Source: an uncultured Paracoccaceae bacterium
GTDB taxonomy: Bacteria; Pseudomonadota; Alphaproteobacteria; Rhodobacterales; Rhodobacteraceae
NCBI GenBank assembly: GCA_951812305.1
Contig: CATOSB010000004.1
Coordinates: 310,001-374,000 of the forward strand
Reading direction: 5' to 3'
Length of the DNA: 64,000 nucleotides
Shown: positions 40,088 to 50,487 of the stretch, piece by piece
Numbering within the stretch: the first letter of the stretch is position 1
Layout: each line of letters begins with the position of its first letter
Notes under the pieces: model-generated
The model's input: the letters and a program-made list of their open reading frames with translations, nothing else
Databases searched by the model: none
What the model was told of the DNA's origin: nothing
Translations under genes and position numbers: made by a program

Positions 40088-41629
40088 ATGCTACCAGCAG
40101 GGTATGAGGGTCAAGTGACCCACAGTCCGAAAAGACGTGGAAACGCGCGAAAAAGGAGCAGTGATATGTTGCGCGGGTTGATTTTGGGAGTCGTCATAAG
40201 TGGTGTGGCCGTCGTCGGCGCGGCGCGTCTCTTGCCGCCCGTGGACATAAGCTTACCCGCGCCCGATGCGGGGGCTGTTGCAGTTCCGGCAGGATCGGAA
40301 TTCAACAAGGAACGGCCCGATACGGAGCCGAATTTGCCGACGACTGAAAGCCGTCCTGCGGCTGAGCCCGGGCAGTTGGCTGACCCAAATCAGGATCGTG
40401 AAGTTGTTAAAATCGACACTTCCCCAATAAGCACGCCGGAAACGCCGGAAAGTGACGCCGCGCTTACCGCACCGGATGAAGACAATTCTGAAGCTGGCGT
40501 CAGCGCGTCACCGGAAACCGCGGTTAGCCCGGAAACTTCAACCAGCAACCCGATCATGCCAGCGGTCGATGCAACGCCCGCGCAGCCCGAAAGCGTGCCA
40601 GAACCGGAAACCGGACCTGCCGCTGATCTTGCGCCACCGCCGGAAGGCACAGAAGCGCCGGAATCGCCCGTAATCGCCGAAGATAGCTCACCGGAACCAG
40701 CGGTATCTGCGGCGCCGGAAAGCCCATCTTCCGGCTCGGCGCCCGAGATTGGCGAAGCGCCACGCGCCCCGGATACAGGAGAGGATGTTGCTGGATTGAC
40801 CGCACCAAGCACCGATACATCCCCCGCCGGAATTGCGCCTGCTTCGCCTGATACTTCCGGCTTTGCGCAGCCTGAAATTTCCACACCAAATGTTGGCGGC
40901 GAGGAGGATGCATTACCCAATATCGGCGAAACGGCGGAAACCCCACCAGAGGAAGAAACCGGACCCGCGATTGAGGCCTTTGCTGCGCCATTTGAACCGG
41001 CCAACGATAATCCACGTATGTCGATTGTCCTGATCGACGGTGGCGCGGTGATCGATGTGTCAGTATTGGCAGAGTTTCCGATGCCAGTAGCGGTTGTTGT
41101 CGATCCGACTGTGGACGGGGTTCGCGGCCGCATGGCGGCACATCGTGACGCTGGCACGGAAGTGCTGGTGAAAGCTGTGCTGCCAGAAGGGACGACGCCC
41201 GCGGATGTTGAGGTCGCGTTTCAGGATTATCTGCGCAATGTACCCCAGGCGATTGCCGTATTGGACGTGCCGGAGGCGGCCTTGCAGGCCAGTCGCCCTA
41301 GGGCTGCACAAGTGGTCGAGATCGTTTCAGCCGCCGGTTTGGGCCTGATCACGTACAATAAAGGATTGAACAGCGGGGTTCAGATTGCCGAAGGCGCAGG
41401 CGTTCCGGTTGCACTGGTGCATCGGGACTTTACTGCGAATGCAGGTGATGCGGGCGCCGTAAGGCGAATGTTGGATCAAGGTGCGTTCAGGGCTGGGCAA
41501 GCCGGTGCGGTTGTGATGGTCGGGATACTGGAACCAGCGACGCTGGAAGCGTTGACGGACTGGAGCGGCGGAAATCGCGCAACGTCTGTGTTGCTGGCAC
41601 CGGTATCCGCAACTCTACAGGGGAAATAG
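40088..41629 (+). CDS. Divergent polysaccharide deacetylase family protein with long Pro/Glu-rich linker
   Basis: N-terminal membrane anchor (LRGLILGVVISGVAVVGAARLLPPV), Pro/Glu/Ser/Thr-rich stretch, C-terminal domain (MSIVLIDGGAVIDVSVLAEFPMPVAVVVDPTVDGVRGRMAAHRDAGTEVLVKAVLPEG). Confidence 0.75.
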   Translation: MLPAGYEGQVTHSPKRRGNARKRSSDMLRGLILGVVISGVAVVGAARLLPPVDISLPAPDAGAVAVPAGSEFNKERPDTEPNLPTTESRPAAEPGQLADPNQDREVVKIDTSPISTPETPESDAALTAPDEDNSEAGVSASPETAVSPETSTSNPIMPAVDATPAQPESVPEPETGPAADLAPPPEGTEAPESPVIAEDSSPEPAVSAAPESPSSGSAPEIGEAPRAPDTGEDVAGLTAPSTDTSPAGIAPASPDTSGFAQPEISTPNVGGEEDALPNIGETAETPPEEETGPAIEAFAAPFEPANDNPRMSIVLIDGGAVIDVSVLAEFPMPVAVVVDPTVDGVRGRMAAHRDAGTEVLVKAVLPEGTTPADVEVAFQDYLRNVPQAIAVLDVPEAALQASRPRAAQVVEIVSAAGLGLITYNKGLNSGVQIAEGAGVPVALVHRDFTANAGDAGAVRRMLDQGAFRAGQAGAVVMVGILEPATLEALTDWSGGNRATSVLLAPVSATLQGK

Positions 41630-42217
41630 CCGCACTAGTTGTTAATACTTGAGAGCCGTTTGTAAACGGGAAGCAAGTCTTTCGCTTTCGTGTCAATTGC
41701 GGCCACTATCCCGGTTTCTCTCCAATCCGGTTTCAGGTCACAAGTCACAGCCAGCGCCTTGCGTCGCAGCATGTCTGCTTGTGGGTGATCCTGTTCATAT
41801 GGTTTTGGCACGCGTTTCAGGGGGGCAGGGCCCCAATCGCTGATCTGCGCACCAGCAGTCTCCATTTCTGATTGAAGCTCCGCGCCCTCGCGATCAATGA
41901 ACGCGCGGTAGGCATCCAATGCGGCCCCATCCATCCCCATAACGCCCATGCCCAACACGATATAGTCCGGCGCAGCACCGAAAAACCACGAAGGAGCACC
42001 GGTATCCGTTGCGCTCCACAGAAGATGCAAGTGGGTGTTGTAGGGCGTCTTGTCCTTGGAAATCCGCACGTCGCGGTAAATCCGGAACAGCTTGGACTTA
42101 TGGTCCCGTCCGGTCAGTTGGCCGAGCGATCTGGCAATATCATCGCCGAATTCTTCTGCGGGCCTTTTGATTTCATTGTTGTAGAATTCTTTCTGCGGCT
42201 CAAAAAATGCCTTGTTG

Positions 42218-43818
42218 GTAACTCCCAAGCACCCCCCACGTTTGAGTGTTATTGTCAGTTTTATGGTGAGTCGAATTTGCCATTTTGCGCGTGTTTTTTT
42301 TCTTTCTTGTCTGAATTCTGTGGCGCCGGGTTGATTTCTCTGAATCAGTGGTGGGATGGATCAGGTTGCCGCCCTTGAACAACTTCTCGCCACGGCTCTG
42401 CGTCGGATCGCTGAGCTTGAAGCTGCGTTGGCGAGCATGGCGGAAGAGATCACGGACCTGCGCCGACAGTTGGCCAAGAACAGCAGCAATAGCAGCAAGC
42501 CCCCTTCAAGTGATGGCCTGAAGAAGCCAGCCCCGCGCAGCCTGCGTGGCAAATCCGGAAAGAAAAGTGGCGGCCAAGTTGGCCACCGGGGCGACACCCT
42601 GCGCCAGACGTCAACACCCGACTTTGTCGAACGGCATGAGGCGACGCATTGCAGCGCCTGTCAGAGCGCCCTGACGGCGGAGATGGTGAAAGGGATCGAG
42701 AAGCGTCAGGTGTTCGACTTGCCTGCGCCACGCCTGGAGGTCACCGAGCATCAGGCGGCGGTTTATTGTTGCGACCATTGTCGAGCCACGACGACGGCTG
42801 GCTTTCCCGATGGCGTGGCCGCGCATGTGCAATATGGCACGCGCATGCGGGCAGTGGCGGTCTATTGCAATGTTCAGCAGCTGATACCCGAGGATCGGGT
42901 CTGCCAGCTTATGCGCGACCTGTTTGGGGCCACCAGCTTGTGCGCGGCCAGCGTGACCAACTGGACGCGCGGCGCGGCAAATAAGATGGGTGTCGTGGTT
43001 GAACACATTCTCGCCCGGCTTGCCGAAGGCGGCGTTCGGCATCTGGACGAGACCGGACTTCGTGTTGCCGGCAAGCTGCACTGGCTGCACACGATCTGCG
43101 ATACCGCCTTCACCCATTACCGCATCAGCGCCAAACGCGGTGCTGTTCCAACCTTCCTGACCGGCGGGACGATCATTCATGATCACTGGAAACCCTACTA
43201 CGCCCATATGAGCGGAGTGGACGCCCACGCCCTCTGCGGGGCGCATCACTTGCGCGAACTCAAGGCCATCGAAGAGATCGAAAAAGAGCCTTGGGCGACG
43301 GAGATGAGCGCAGTGCTTCATAGCGCCAATCAGCTCAGATGCGCGGCTCAGGATCAAGGCGAGACCGAACTCCCGGAACTGGTTCGCCAGGGTATCGTCA
43401 CCAGATACATGGCGATCCTCGCCAAGGGGCTCGCCTTCCACGAACGCCGGCCCCCGCTGGCCAAAAGCCCCGGCACCCGCGGCCGAAAAGCCAGGCGGCC
43501 AGGCCACAACCTGCTCCTCCGCCTGCGTGACTACCGCGATGACGTTTTGCGATTCATCGCCGACTTCGCGGTCCCATTCACAAACAATCAGGCCGAACAG
43601 GACCTGCGCATGATGAAGCTGCGCATGAAAATCTCGGGCACCTTCCGCACCCTCGAGGGCGCGCGGGTCTTCGCCGACATCAGGTCCGTCATCTCGACGG
43701 CCAGAAAACACCGGTTCAACATCCTGGAAATCCTGACCCTGTCACCACCTCAGATCATCGCACGGCTCTGACGGAACAAAACCCCGCAACCCTATCGGAC
43801 AGGGTGCTTGGGAGTTAC
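42218..43818 (+). mobile_element. ISBst12-like IS66-family element, third copy (1601 bp)
   Basis: Same IRs; 8-bp TSD CCTTGTTG at 42210-42217 and 43819-43826. Confidence 0.96.
42356..43771 (+). CDS. IS66-family transposase (single ORF), Q-to-R variant
   Basis: 471 aa; FHERRPPLA instead of FHERQPPLA. Confidence 0.95.
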   Translation: MDQVAALEQLLATALRRIAELEAALASMAEEITDLRRQLAKNSSNSSKPPSSDGLKKPAPRSLRGKSGKKSGGQVGHRGDTLRQTSTPDFVERHEATHCSACQSALTAEMVKGIEKRQVFDLPAPRLEVTEHQAAVYCCDHCRATTTAGFPDGVAAHVQYGTRMRAVAVYCNVQQLIPEDRVCQLMRDLFGATSLCAASVTNWTRGAANKMGVVVEHILARLAEGGVRHLDETGLRVAGKLHWLHTICDTAFTHYRISAKRGAVPTFLTGGTIIHDHWKPYYAHMSGVDAHALCGAHHLRELKAIEEIEKEPWATEMSAVLHSANQLRCAAQDQGETELPELVRQGIVTRYMAILAKGLAFHERRPPLAKSPGTRGRKARRPGHNLLLRLRDYRDDVLRFIADFAVPFTNNQAEQDLRMMKLRMKISGTFRTLEGARVFADIRSVISTARKHRFNILEILTLSPPQIIARL

Positions 43819-44018
43819 CCTTGTTGTTGTTCGCAGCGAGCTTTTTATGGAATTTCAAAGCGCGACCGATCAGATCGTCATATCGATTATTCGTCATTGA
43901 ATTCACCTCCCGGCTAACTGTCTTTTGGCAATTCCAAATGGGCAAATGCCCACTCGTTATATCCTTCCTTACCACGGTACCACGGGACGTCCTGATCCGG
44001 CGACTCCCCGTGGTTCCA

Positions 44019-45404
44019 GAGTTATTGTCAAATCTGGTGTTTGCGGGATCTTTCATGCGGCGGCGGTTTCGGTCTGGGTTTGCTTGATGCCGTCTTTGAA
44101 ATTGACGCCTTGGATGACGTCGGCGAGATGATTGAAGCCGCGAAGTTTGCGCCAGTTTTGTTCGGCGCACTGCCCCAGTTTGAAGATCATGTGGAGCATG
44201 CCGTCGCGGGCCAGACAGCCCTTTGAGCGCTTGGTGCGATGACGGATCGTGGCAAAGGCGGATTCAATTGGATTGGTCGTTCGGATGCTTTGCCAATGCA
44301 TTGCGGGAAAATCGTAGAATGCCAGCAGTTCGGTTCGATCTTTCTGAAGCGAGGCGGTGGCTTTGGGGTACTTGTCTTCAAACGTTTTCACGAAGAGATC
44401 GAACGCTTGTTCAGCTGACTTGCGCGTTTCAGCGCGCCAGATATCGTGCAGCATCGTTTTGGCTTTTGGCTGGGTGGACTTGGGAAAACAGTTGAGGACG
44501 TTGCCCGTCTTATGCACCCAGCAGCGTTGTTGAGGTGTGCCCGGATAGGTTTCTTCAAGAGCGGCCCAGAATCCCAGAGCACCGTCTCCGATGGCCAATT
44601 TTGGAGTGTTGAGACCGCGTTCTCTGAGGCCGATTAGAACCTCCCTCCAGCTCTGTGTGCTTTCACGAGTGCCGTCCTCGATTGCCAGAAATTGTTTCTG
44701 ACCACGGGTATTTACGCCGATCACGACCAGCGCGCACAACTTGTGATCCTCGCCGCGTAAGCCACTGTGAATACCGTCGGCCCAGATGTAGACCCACTCG
44801 TCTTGGGACAGGTCTGCGGTGCGCCACGCCCTGTATTCAGCGGCCCATTCGGCCTTCAATCTGGCAACTGTTTTGGCCGAAAATCCGGTGGCATTAGCCC
44901 CGAGCAAACCCTTCAGCGCCGTTCCCATTTCGCCAGTGGAAATGCCTTTGAGGTAGAGCCAGGGGATCGCAGCCTGCAGCGTCTTGGTCTTGCGCACGTA
45001 GGGCGGTACGAGCGCGGAGCGGAAACTCACTGGCTTGCCGGTTTTCGAGCGTATCTTTGGAATCTCTACGGTCACAGGTCCAACACCCGTTTGGATTTCA
45101 CGGGCGGGATGACTGCCATTACGTACCACCCCGGCGCGCCCGTCTGGTGTTTTGAGGTGAGCAAAGCGATCCATCAATTCCGCAAGCTCAGTTTGAACGG
45201 CGGCTTGGATCAGAGCCTGCGCGCCCGTGCGCAAAAGCTCAGTCAACGGATCAAGGCTAACCTCTCGACCGGCAAATTCAACGATGTTAGTCTCGTCCAT
45301 GGTGGTGCGTCCTTCTTGGGTCGGATTGGGTTTTTGCAAAAACAATCCAAACAGATGCACCGCCAACACTCAAACCACGCGAACACCAGATTCAGCCATA
45401 ACTC
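44019..45404 (-). mobile_element. IS256-family element, complete (1386 bp)
   Basis: IRs GAGTTATTGTCAAATCTGGTGTTTGCG / GAGTTATGGCTGAATCTGGTGTTCGCG; 9-bp TSD GTGGTTCCA at 44010-44018 and 45405-45413. Confidence 0.96.
44053..45369 (-). CDS. IS256-family transposase
   Basis: ...VTVEIPKIRSKTGKPVSFRSALVPPYVRKTKTLQAAIPWLYLKGISTGEM...WADGIHSGLR...AIGDGALGFWAALEE...QRCWVHKTGNVLNCFPKS. Confidence 0.96.
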   Translation of the reverse strand: MLAVHLFGLFLQKPNPTQEGRTTMDETNIVEFAGREVSLDPLTELLRTGAQALIQAAVQTELAELMDRFAHLKTPDGRAGVVRNGSHPAREIQTGVGPVTVEIPKIRSKTGKPVSFRSALVPPYVRKTKTLQAAIPWLYLKGISTGEMGTALKGLLGANATGFSAKTVARLKAEWAAEYRAWRTADLSQDEWVYIWADGIHSGLRGEDHKLCALVVIGVNTRGQKQFLAIEDGTRESTQSWREVLIGLRERGLNTPKLAIGDGALGFWAALEETYPGTPQQRCWVHKTGNVLNCFPKSTQPKAKTMLHDIWRAETRKSAEQAFDLFVKTFEDKYPKATASLQKDRTELLAFYDFPAMHWQSIRTTNPIESAFATIRHRTKRSKGCLARDGMLHMIFKLGQCAEQNWRKLRGFNHLADVIQGVNFKDGIKQTQTETAAA

Positions 45405-47026
45405 GTGGTTCCAACGTTCGGGCCTTCCCTTTGACTGGGCGGAACGGACGAGCTGCCGTCGTTTCTGGCTGGTTCGGATGTCGCGTGTAATCTGATCTGC
45501 GTCCCATTTGCCTTCAGCCGTTTGCCTCATATCGGCAAATTGTTCGACGTATTCGGCGCGGTTTGCGACGTTTTTCAATTCAAGCGGGTCCGCGTCCAGA
45601 TCAAATAAAAGCGGTGGATCATTTTGCGAGACGATCAGTTTAAGTGCGCCACGGCGCATCATGAAGATCGGCGCGTTCGTCGCCTCGCCAAGGTATTCCG
45701 CAAAGACGTCCCGCGTAGGTGCGGGGTTCCCGTTATCGATCAGCGTGGTCAGATCGATGCCGTCCAATTTTTCGATGTCGCATTTCCAGCCCGAGCCCGC
45801 GGCCAGCCCTGCAAATGTGGGCAGCAGGTCGATCAGGGACGTCAATTCGCGTATACGCTGGGGTTTGATCCAGGGGGCGAAGAGCAGCAGGGGAACCTTA
45901 AGGGACGGATCGAAAAAGTGCTTTTTGAACCACATGCCGCGTTCGCCAAGCATATCGCCGTGGTCAGAGGTGAAGATAATCGCGGTGTTTTCGGCGAGAC
46001 CAGCGGTCTCTAACGTTGCCAACAGATCACCGACCATCCGGTCAATATAGGATACCGCCCCGAAATAGGCGCGCCTTGCACGCGCCACATCCTCGGCGGC
46101 GAAATTGTACTCAAACATCCCGAAATCTTTGAGCAGGCGGGTTGAGTGCGGATCATGCTGATCCGGCGTCAATGGGGGCACCGCGGGTGGCGGAATGTCG
46201 TCGCCGTCGTAGAGATCCCAGAATTCCTGGGTGCAGAGATAGGGTTCGTGCGGATGTGTCCACGAGACTTGCAAGAAAAACGGTCGCTCATCGTTTGAAC
46301 GGGCGATATCGAAAAGGTGGCGTTTGGCCTTCTGGGTGACTTCTTCGTCAAAATCCATTTGCACGCTGCGCCGCGTAACCCCCGAAATGGTCACGCTGCG
46401 CGGGTCGTTGGTGTCACGTTCGCCCTCGTCTCCCCAATTTGGGACCCAAGCGAAATCTGTTGGGTAGAGGTCGGGGGTCAAACGTTCCTCAAACCCGTGA
46501 TGTTGATCCGGGCCGATGAAATGCATTTTGCCCGATAGGGCGGTTTGATACCCTAGATCTCTTAAGTAATGCGCATAAGTCGGGATCGAGGCGGGAAGTT
46601 CGCCCGCATTGTCGTAGGCGCCAATCTCTGAACAAAGTTTACCCGTGGCCATCGAGGCGCGGGACGGGGCGCATAAAGGGTAATTGCAATAGGCGTTCTC
46701 AAACACGACGCCCATGTTGGCCAAGCGATCAAGATTTGGGGTAATCGCCGGTCCGCCATAGGCCGAAAGGGCCGTGGCAAAAAGCTGATCGACCTGAAGG
46801 AACAGAATGTTTGGGGATTTGGTCATCGCAAAATTGTGAGTCCAGCCACAGGAAGTGTCAATCCCGAAGGAATGTTCTGGTATTTGAGGGATTTTGTGGG
46901 GTAAAATGATACCTTATTTTTAATCTATTGATTTTTAACATTTTATTGGAACAATCCCGTGTTGACTTGACACTGGAAACCCTTAAAACCCACGCATTCA
47001 AGAATTCCTCACGTCAAGAGAACGAG

Positions 47027-47491
47027 ATGAAAACCTATACCGCAACACCGGCGGAGATTGACAAGAAATGGATCCTGATCGACGCCGAAGGTGTTGTTCT
47101 TGGCCGCCTTGCCTCGATCGTCGCCACCCGCTTGCGCGGCAAGCACAAAGCGACTTTCACACCGCACATGGATATGGGCGACAATGTAATCGTCATTAAC
47201 GCCGACAAGGTTCAGCTGACCGGTAACAAGCGGTCGGAAAAGACCTATTGGCGTCATACCGGATACCCAGGCGGGATCAAAAGCCGCAAAGCAGGCGAAA
47301 TCCTTGAGGGCGAAAACCCAGAGCGTGTGGTGACTCTGGCCGTCAAGCGGATGCTGCCGGGCAACCGGTTGAGCCGTCAGCAAATGACTAACCTGCGCGT
47401 TTATGCTGGCGCTGATCATCCGCACGAGGCGCAAAGCCCCGAAGTGCTGGACGTTAAAGCGATGAACCCAAAGAATACACGGAGTGCATGA
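47027..47491 (+). CDS. rplM: 50S ribosomal protein L13
   Basis: [62 protein letters not shown]. Confidence 0.97.
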   Translation: MKTYTATPAEIDKKWILIDAEGVVLGRLASIVATRLRGKHKATFTPHMDMGDNVIVINADKVQLTGNKRSEKTYWRHTGYPGGIKSRKAGEILEGENPERVVTLAVKRMLPGNRLSRQQMTNLRVYAGADHPHEAQSPEVLDVKAMNPKNTRSA

Positions 47492-47493
47492 CC

Positions 47494-47640
47494 ATGACTG
47501 AAAAGAGCAAGCCGCAGCCGGGTGCGAAAGACATCAGCAAAGGCGGCAAGGGCGTCGTGGTCAATCACGAGGAACAGGTCGTGATAAATCACGAAGAACA
47601 GGTTTCCGGGGGCCGTGGCTCCAAGGACCAGAAGAAATAG
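47494..47640 (+). CDS. Small hypothetical protein (48 aa) between rplM and rpsI
   Basis: MTEKSKPQPGAKDISKGGKGVVVNHEEQVVINHEEQVSGGRGSKDQKK; fits tightly between the two ribosomal genes in the same orientation. Confidence 0.55.
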   Translation: MTEKSKPQPGAKDISKGGKGVVVNHEEQVVINHEEQVSGGRGSKDQKK

Positions 47641-47652
47641 ATTGCGAGAGAG

Positions 47653-48162
47653 ATGGCTGAAGAAATCAAATCACTCGACGAGCTGGCCGAAGTTGCCGGT
47701 GGCGCCGAAGCTGTAGCAGAGGCGGTTGCGCCGGTTGAAGAAACAGCCGCGCCGCGCGAGCCACAACGGGACGATCTGGGCCGCTCCTACGCCACGGGCA
47801 AGCGTAAAGACGCGGTGGCTCGTGTCTGGATCAAGCCGGGGTCCGGCAAGGTCACTGTTAATGGCAAGGAAATGGCAACATATTTTGCGCGTCCCGTTCT
47901 GCAAATGATTCTGCGCCAGCCGTTCACGGTTGCAGGTGTCGAGGACCAATTTGACGTCAACGCAACCGTCAAGGGCGGTGGCCTTTCCGGTCAGGCTGGG
48001 GCGGTGAAACACGGGATTTCCAAGGCGTTGCAGCTTTACGATCCGTCGCTTCGCGGCGCGCTGAAAGCCGCTGGCTTCCTGACTCGCGATGCGCGCGTTG
48101 TTGAACGGAAGAAATACGGTAAGCGCAAAGCGCGCCGTTCGTTCCAGTTCTCCAAGCGTTAA
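47653..48162 (+). CDS. rpsI: 30S ribosomal protein S9
   Basis: ...[39 protein letters not shown]...[19 protein letters not shown]...[20 protein letters not shown]. Confidence 0.97.
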   Translation: MAEEIKSLDELAEVAGGAEAVAEAVAPVEETAAPREPQRDDLGRSYATGKRKDAVARVWIKPGSGKVTVNGKEMATYFARPVLQMILRQPFTVAGVEDQFDVNATVKGGGLSGQAGAVKHGISKALQLYDPSLRGALKAAGFLTRDARVVERKKYGKRKARRSFQFSKR

Positions 48163-48180
48163 TCACGCAAAATACCATGC

Positions 48181-48211
48181 AAAAACGGCCGCGCTATTGC
48201 GCGGCCGTTTT
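48181..48211. terminator. Rho-independent (possibly bidirectional) terminator after rpsI
   Basis: aaaaacggccgcgc-tatt-gcgcggccgtttt: GC-rich stem with A/T tracts both sides. Confidence 0.85.
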
Positions 48212-49113
48212 CATTTGAGTATGCGCAAAATCCGACCATCAAGAATAATCAGACCCAGAGCGATCACGGCAAATCCGAGGAATGCGTTTGTTGAAAGCGC
48301 CTCGTTCAATCCCCAGGCTCCAAGGACGATTGCGATAGGCGGAATCAGCAAGGTGCAAAGCATCAAGTTACCGCTGCCCGCGGATGCAAGGACACGGTAG
48401 TACAAGAGATATGCGAGGGCTGTCGCAACAAGCGCGTAATACCCAATCGCGATTAGAGTGTCCGCTTGCAGGGCAAGAGTTGGCTTACCTTCAAACAAAA
48501 CCGCGACCGGTAAGGCAACGATTGCCGACCCGGTCAACATTCCGGCGGCGGCCACTTCCGGCGCAACACTCGACAGCATTTTGCGCGCCCAGACCGCCGC
48601 GATGGCATAGCTTAACGTTCCGGCCAATACGGCCATTTGTGCAATTGATCGAAGATCAAAGTTCCTCAGGTTCTCGATGCCAATTGCAATTGCCACGCCG
48701 ATGAATCCCACCGTCACGCCAATTGCCCGGCGCGCATTTAACCGCTCGTCGGCTAAAAACAATGCCGCCAGCAAAACGCCGAATATGGCCGTCGTCGCGT
48801 TCAGGATCGAGGTCAAACCGCTTTCGATGTGCAATTGTCCCCATGCCATCAGCGAGAATGGCACGATGTTGTTCAACAGCCCCATGATCAGAAAGGCACC
48901 CCAAATCGCAAAACCCCGGGGCAGGGGAAGACGGCGAACAACGACAACGCCCCAAAGGACAATTGCGGCCCAGAAAACCCTGTGGGCGACGCTGGTCAGA
49001 AATCCGATTTCGTCCAACGCGACGCGGATTGACAAGAACGATCCGCCCCAAAACGCCGCCAATAGTATCAGTTCAACCCAGGCACGGCCGGATAAGTGCT
49101 TCTGCTCATTCAT
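48211..49113 (-). CDS. EamA/DMT-family transporter
   Basis: Multiple TM segments; LLAAFWGGSFLSIRVALDEI..., FGVLLAALFLADERLNARRAIGVTVGFIGVAI. Confidence 0.9.
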   Translation of the reverse strand: MNEQKHLSGRAWVELILLAAFWGGSFLSIRVALDEIGFLTSVAHRVFWAAIVLWGVVVVRRLPLPRGFAIWGAFLIMGLLNNIVPFSLMAWGQLHIESGLTSILNATTAIFGVLLAALFLADERLNARRAIGVTVGFIGVAIAIGIENLRNFDLRSIAQMAVLAGTLSYAIAAVWARKMLSSVAPEVAAAGMLTGSAIVALPVAVLFEGKPTLALQADTLIAIGYYALVATALAYLLYYRVLASAGSGNLMLCTLLIPPIAIVLGAWGLNEALSTNAFLGFAVIALGLIILDGRILRILK

Positions 49114-49165
49114 GATGGTGGCCTAATGCGAGTAGCTCGTCGAGGCGACCCGGAACACGCGCATA

Positions 49166-49195
49166 GAAAAACCCCGCCGATTGACGGGGTTTTTA
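49166..49195. terminator. Rho-independent terminator
   Basis: aaaaaccccgccgattgacggggttttt hairpin with A/T tracts. Confidence 0.85.
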
Positions 49196-49217
49196 TCCTG
49201 ATCTGCCAAAAAGGGAA

Positions 49218-50385
49218 TTAGAAGTTGAAGCCAACTTTCATCCCAAATGCCAACGCGCTGTTGTCGGTAAAGCTACCGGCAAGGGCGCCGCCGACAGACG
49301 TGGTGGCATCGCCAATCCAAGTATAGCTGACGCCGGCAGTAACTTTCATGGGGCTGTTGGAATAGGTCACACCCAGACCAAGGGACGTTTTGCCATCCGT
49401 CGGTCCAAGGTTTGATGCGAAACCGCCGTTGGCCTTTTCGTACGTGGCGCTCGCAGCAACCGACCAAGTTTCATTCAAACGACGGCCAACGCCGAGGTTA
49501 TAGGTGAAAACGTCATCGGCATAAGAGACTAGCGATGCGCCACCCGTAAGCGCCGCATAATGGGCAGGTGAGATATCGAACTTTGACCATTCAACCCAAC
49601 GCACGCCACCAAACAGCAAAGTGTCAGGTGCCACACCGGTCTGAAATTCAAGGTTTATCGATTGAGGTGTTTCGACGGTTGTCGTGGACACAAGACCCGG
49701 CGAGGGAGGCGGTGGTACCAGTGCTGACCGCTCTGTGGTCGAGATATTGTGCTCGATTGCCGAATTATATGTCAGCGAGACCCTTTGAGCCAATTCCTTA
49801 CGTTCGTATGCGACTCCTACGACATAGCCTAGGCCGGTGTCGCCAACAGTCGTTGCGCTGTACCCACCGACAAACGGAATCGCCGCTGTGGCCGACAATT
49901 CCTGAACCCGAACGCCGCCATAGGCGCTGAAACGATCACTGAACCGATAACGGACGAGTCCGGTAAATGCCCGTTGAGTCCAGTGTCGCCGACGCTCCGG
50001 TGCCAAAACCCGCAAAATACCCTGTCATCGCCGGGTAGAGAACATCTGCGCCGTATGGCTGGTCGATAATTAATGCGGCATCGATATTGTCGTTGATTGG
50101 CATCTTCAGCGCCATGCCGAAAAGACTGTATGACGGTGCCATATTTCCGGATGCCGCCCCACCGGGAATCACGCCAATGCCGGGCAAAGTCACTGCTGCC
50201 GCCTGAGTGCCGGATATGGTCGGCTTCACAGATGCGAAAGAGAACTCTAAGTAGTTGCCTTCCTCAAACAACGGGGCGACGCTTTGCGAGGTGCGTTCAA
50301 TCCCGCCTGCAAAAGCACTGGTTGCCGCAATTGTCGCTGCGGCGGCGATGAGTGGTATGCGGATCATGTTCTCTTCCCCAAGCAT
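49218..50385 (-). pseudogene. OmpP1/FadL-like outer membrane protein, split by a frameshift
   Basis: N part 49936..50385 (signal peptide, ...SATLDSTGIYRTR*) and C part in another frame (AFTGLVRYRFSDRFSAYGGVRVQELSA...SALAFGMKVGFNF). Removing one G from ACGGGCA restores ...LDSTAFTGLVRYRFSDRF.... Confidence 0.8.
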
Positions 50386-50487
50386 GATGCCATTGAAACT
50401 GTGGAAAACCCTACATCCATTAAGAGAATCCGGTCAAACTTTGACCTAAGGTTGCATATTGATGCGGCCACAAACGTTGCAAACGGG

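Larger units (their letters stand above)
41635..43897 (-). pseudogene. DUF2461-family protein, interrupted by ISBst12-like IS66
   Basis: N part MTNNRYDDLIGRALKFHKKLAANN at 43897-43819; rest at 42217-41635. Joining across the 8-bp TSD CCTTGTTG gives ...KKLAANNNKAFFEPQKEFYNNEIKRP... in frame. Confidence 0.9.
43914..46826 (-). pseudogene. Choline-sulfatase-like arylsulfatase, interrupted near its 3' end by IS256
   Basis: MTKSPNILFLQVDQLFATALSAYGG...CAPSRASMATGKL (sulfatase Cys motif)...; removing IS256 and one TSD gives ...SKGRPERWNHGESPDQDVPWYRGKEGYNEWAFAHLELPKDS*, about 505 aa. Confidence 0.9.

Noticed and set aside
40390-41157. 255-aa minus-strand Ser/Gly/Ala-rich ORF
   Set aside because: Shadow of the Pro/Glu-rich linker of the polysaccharide deacetylase-like gene.
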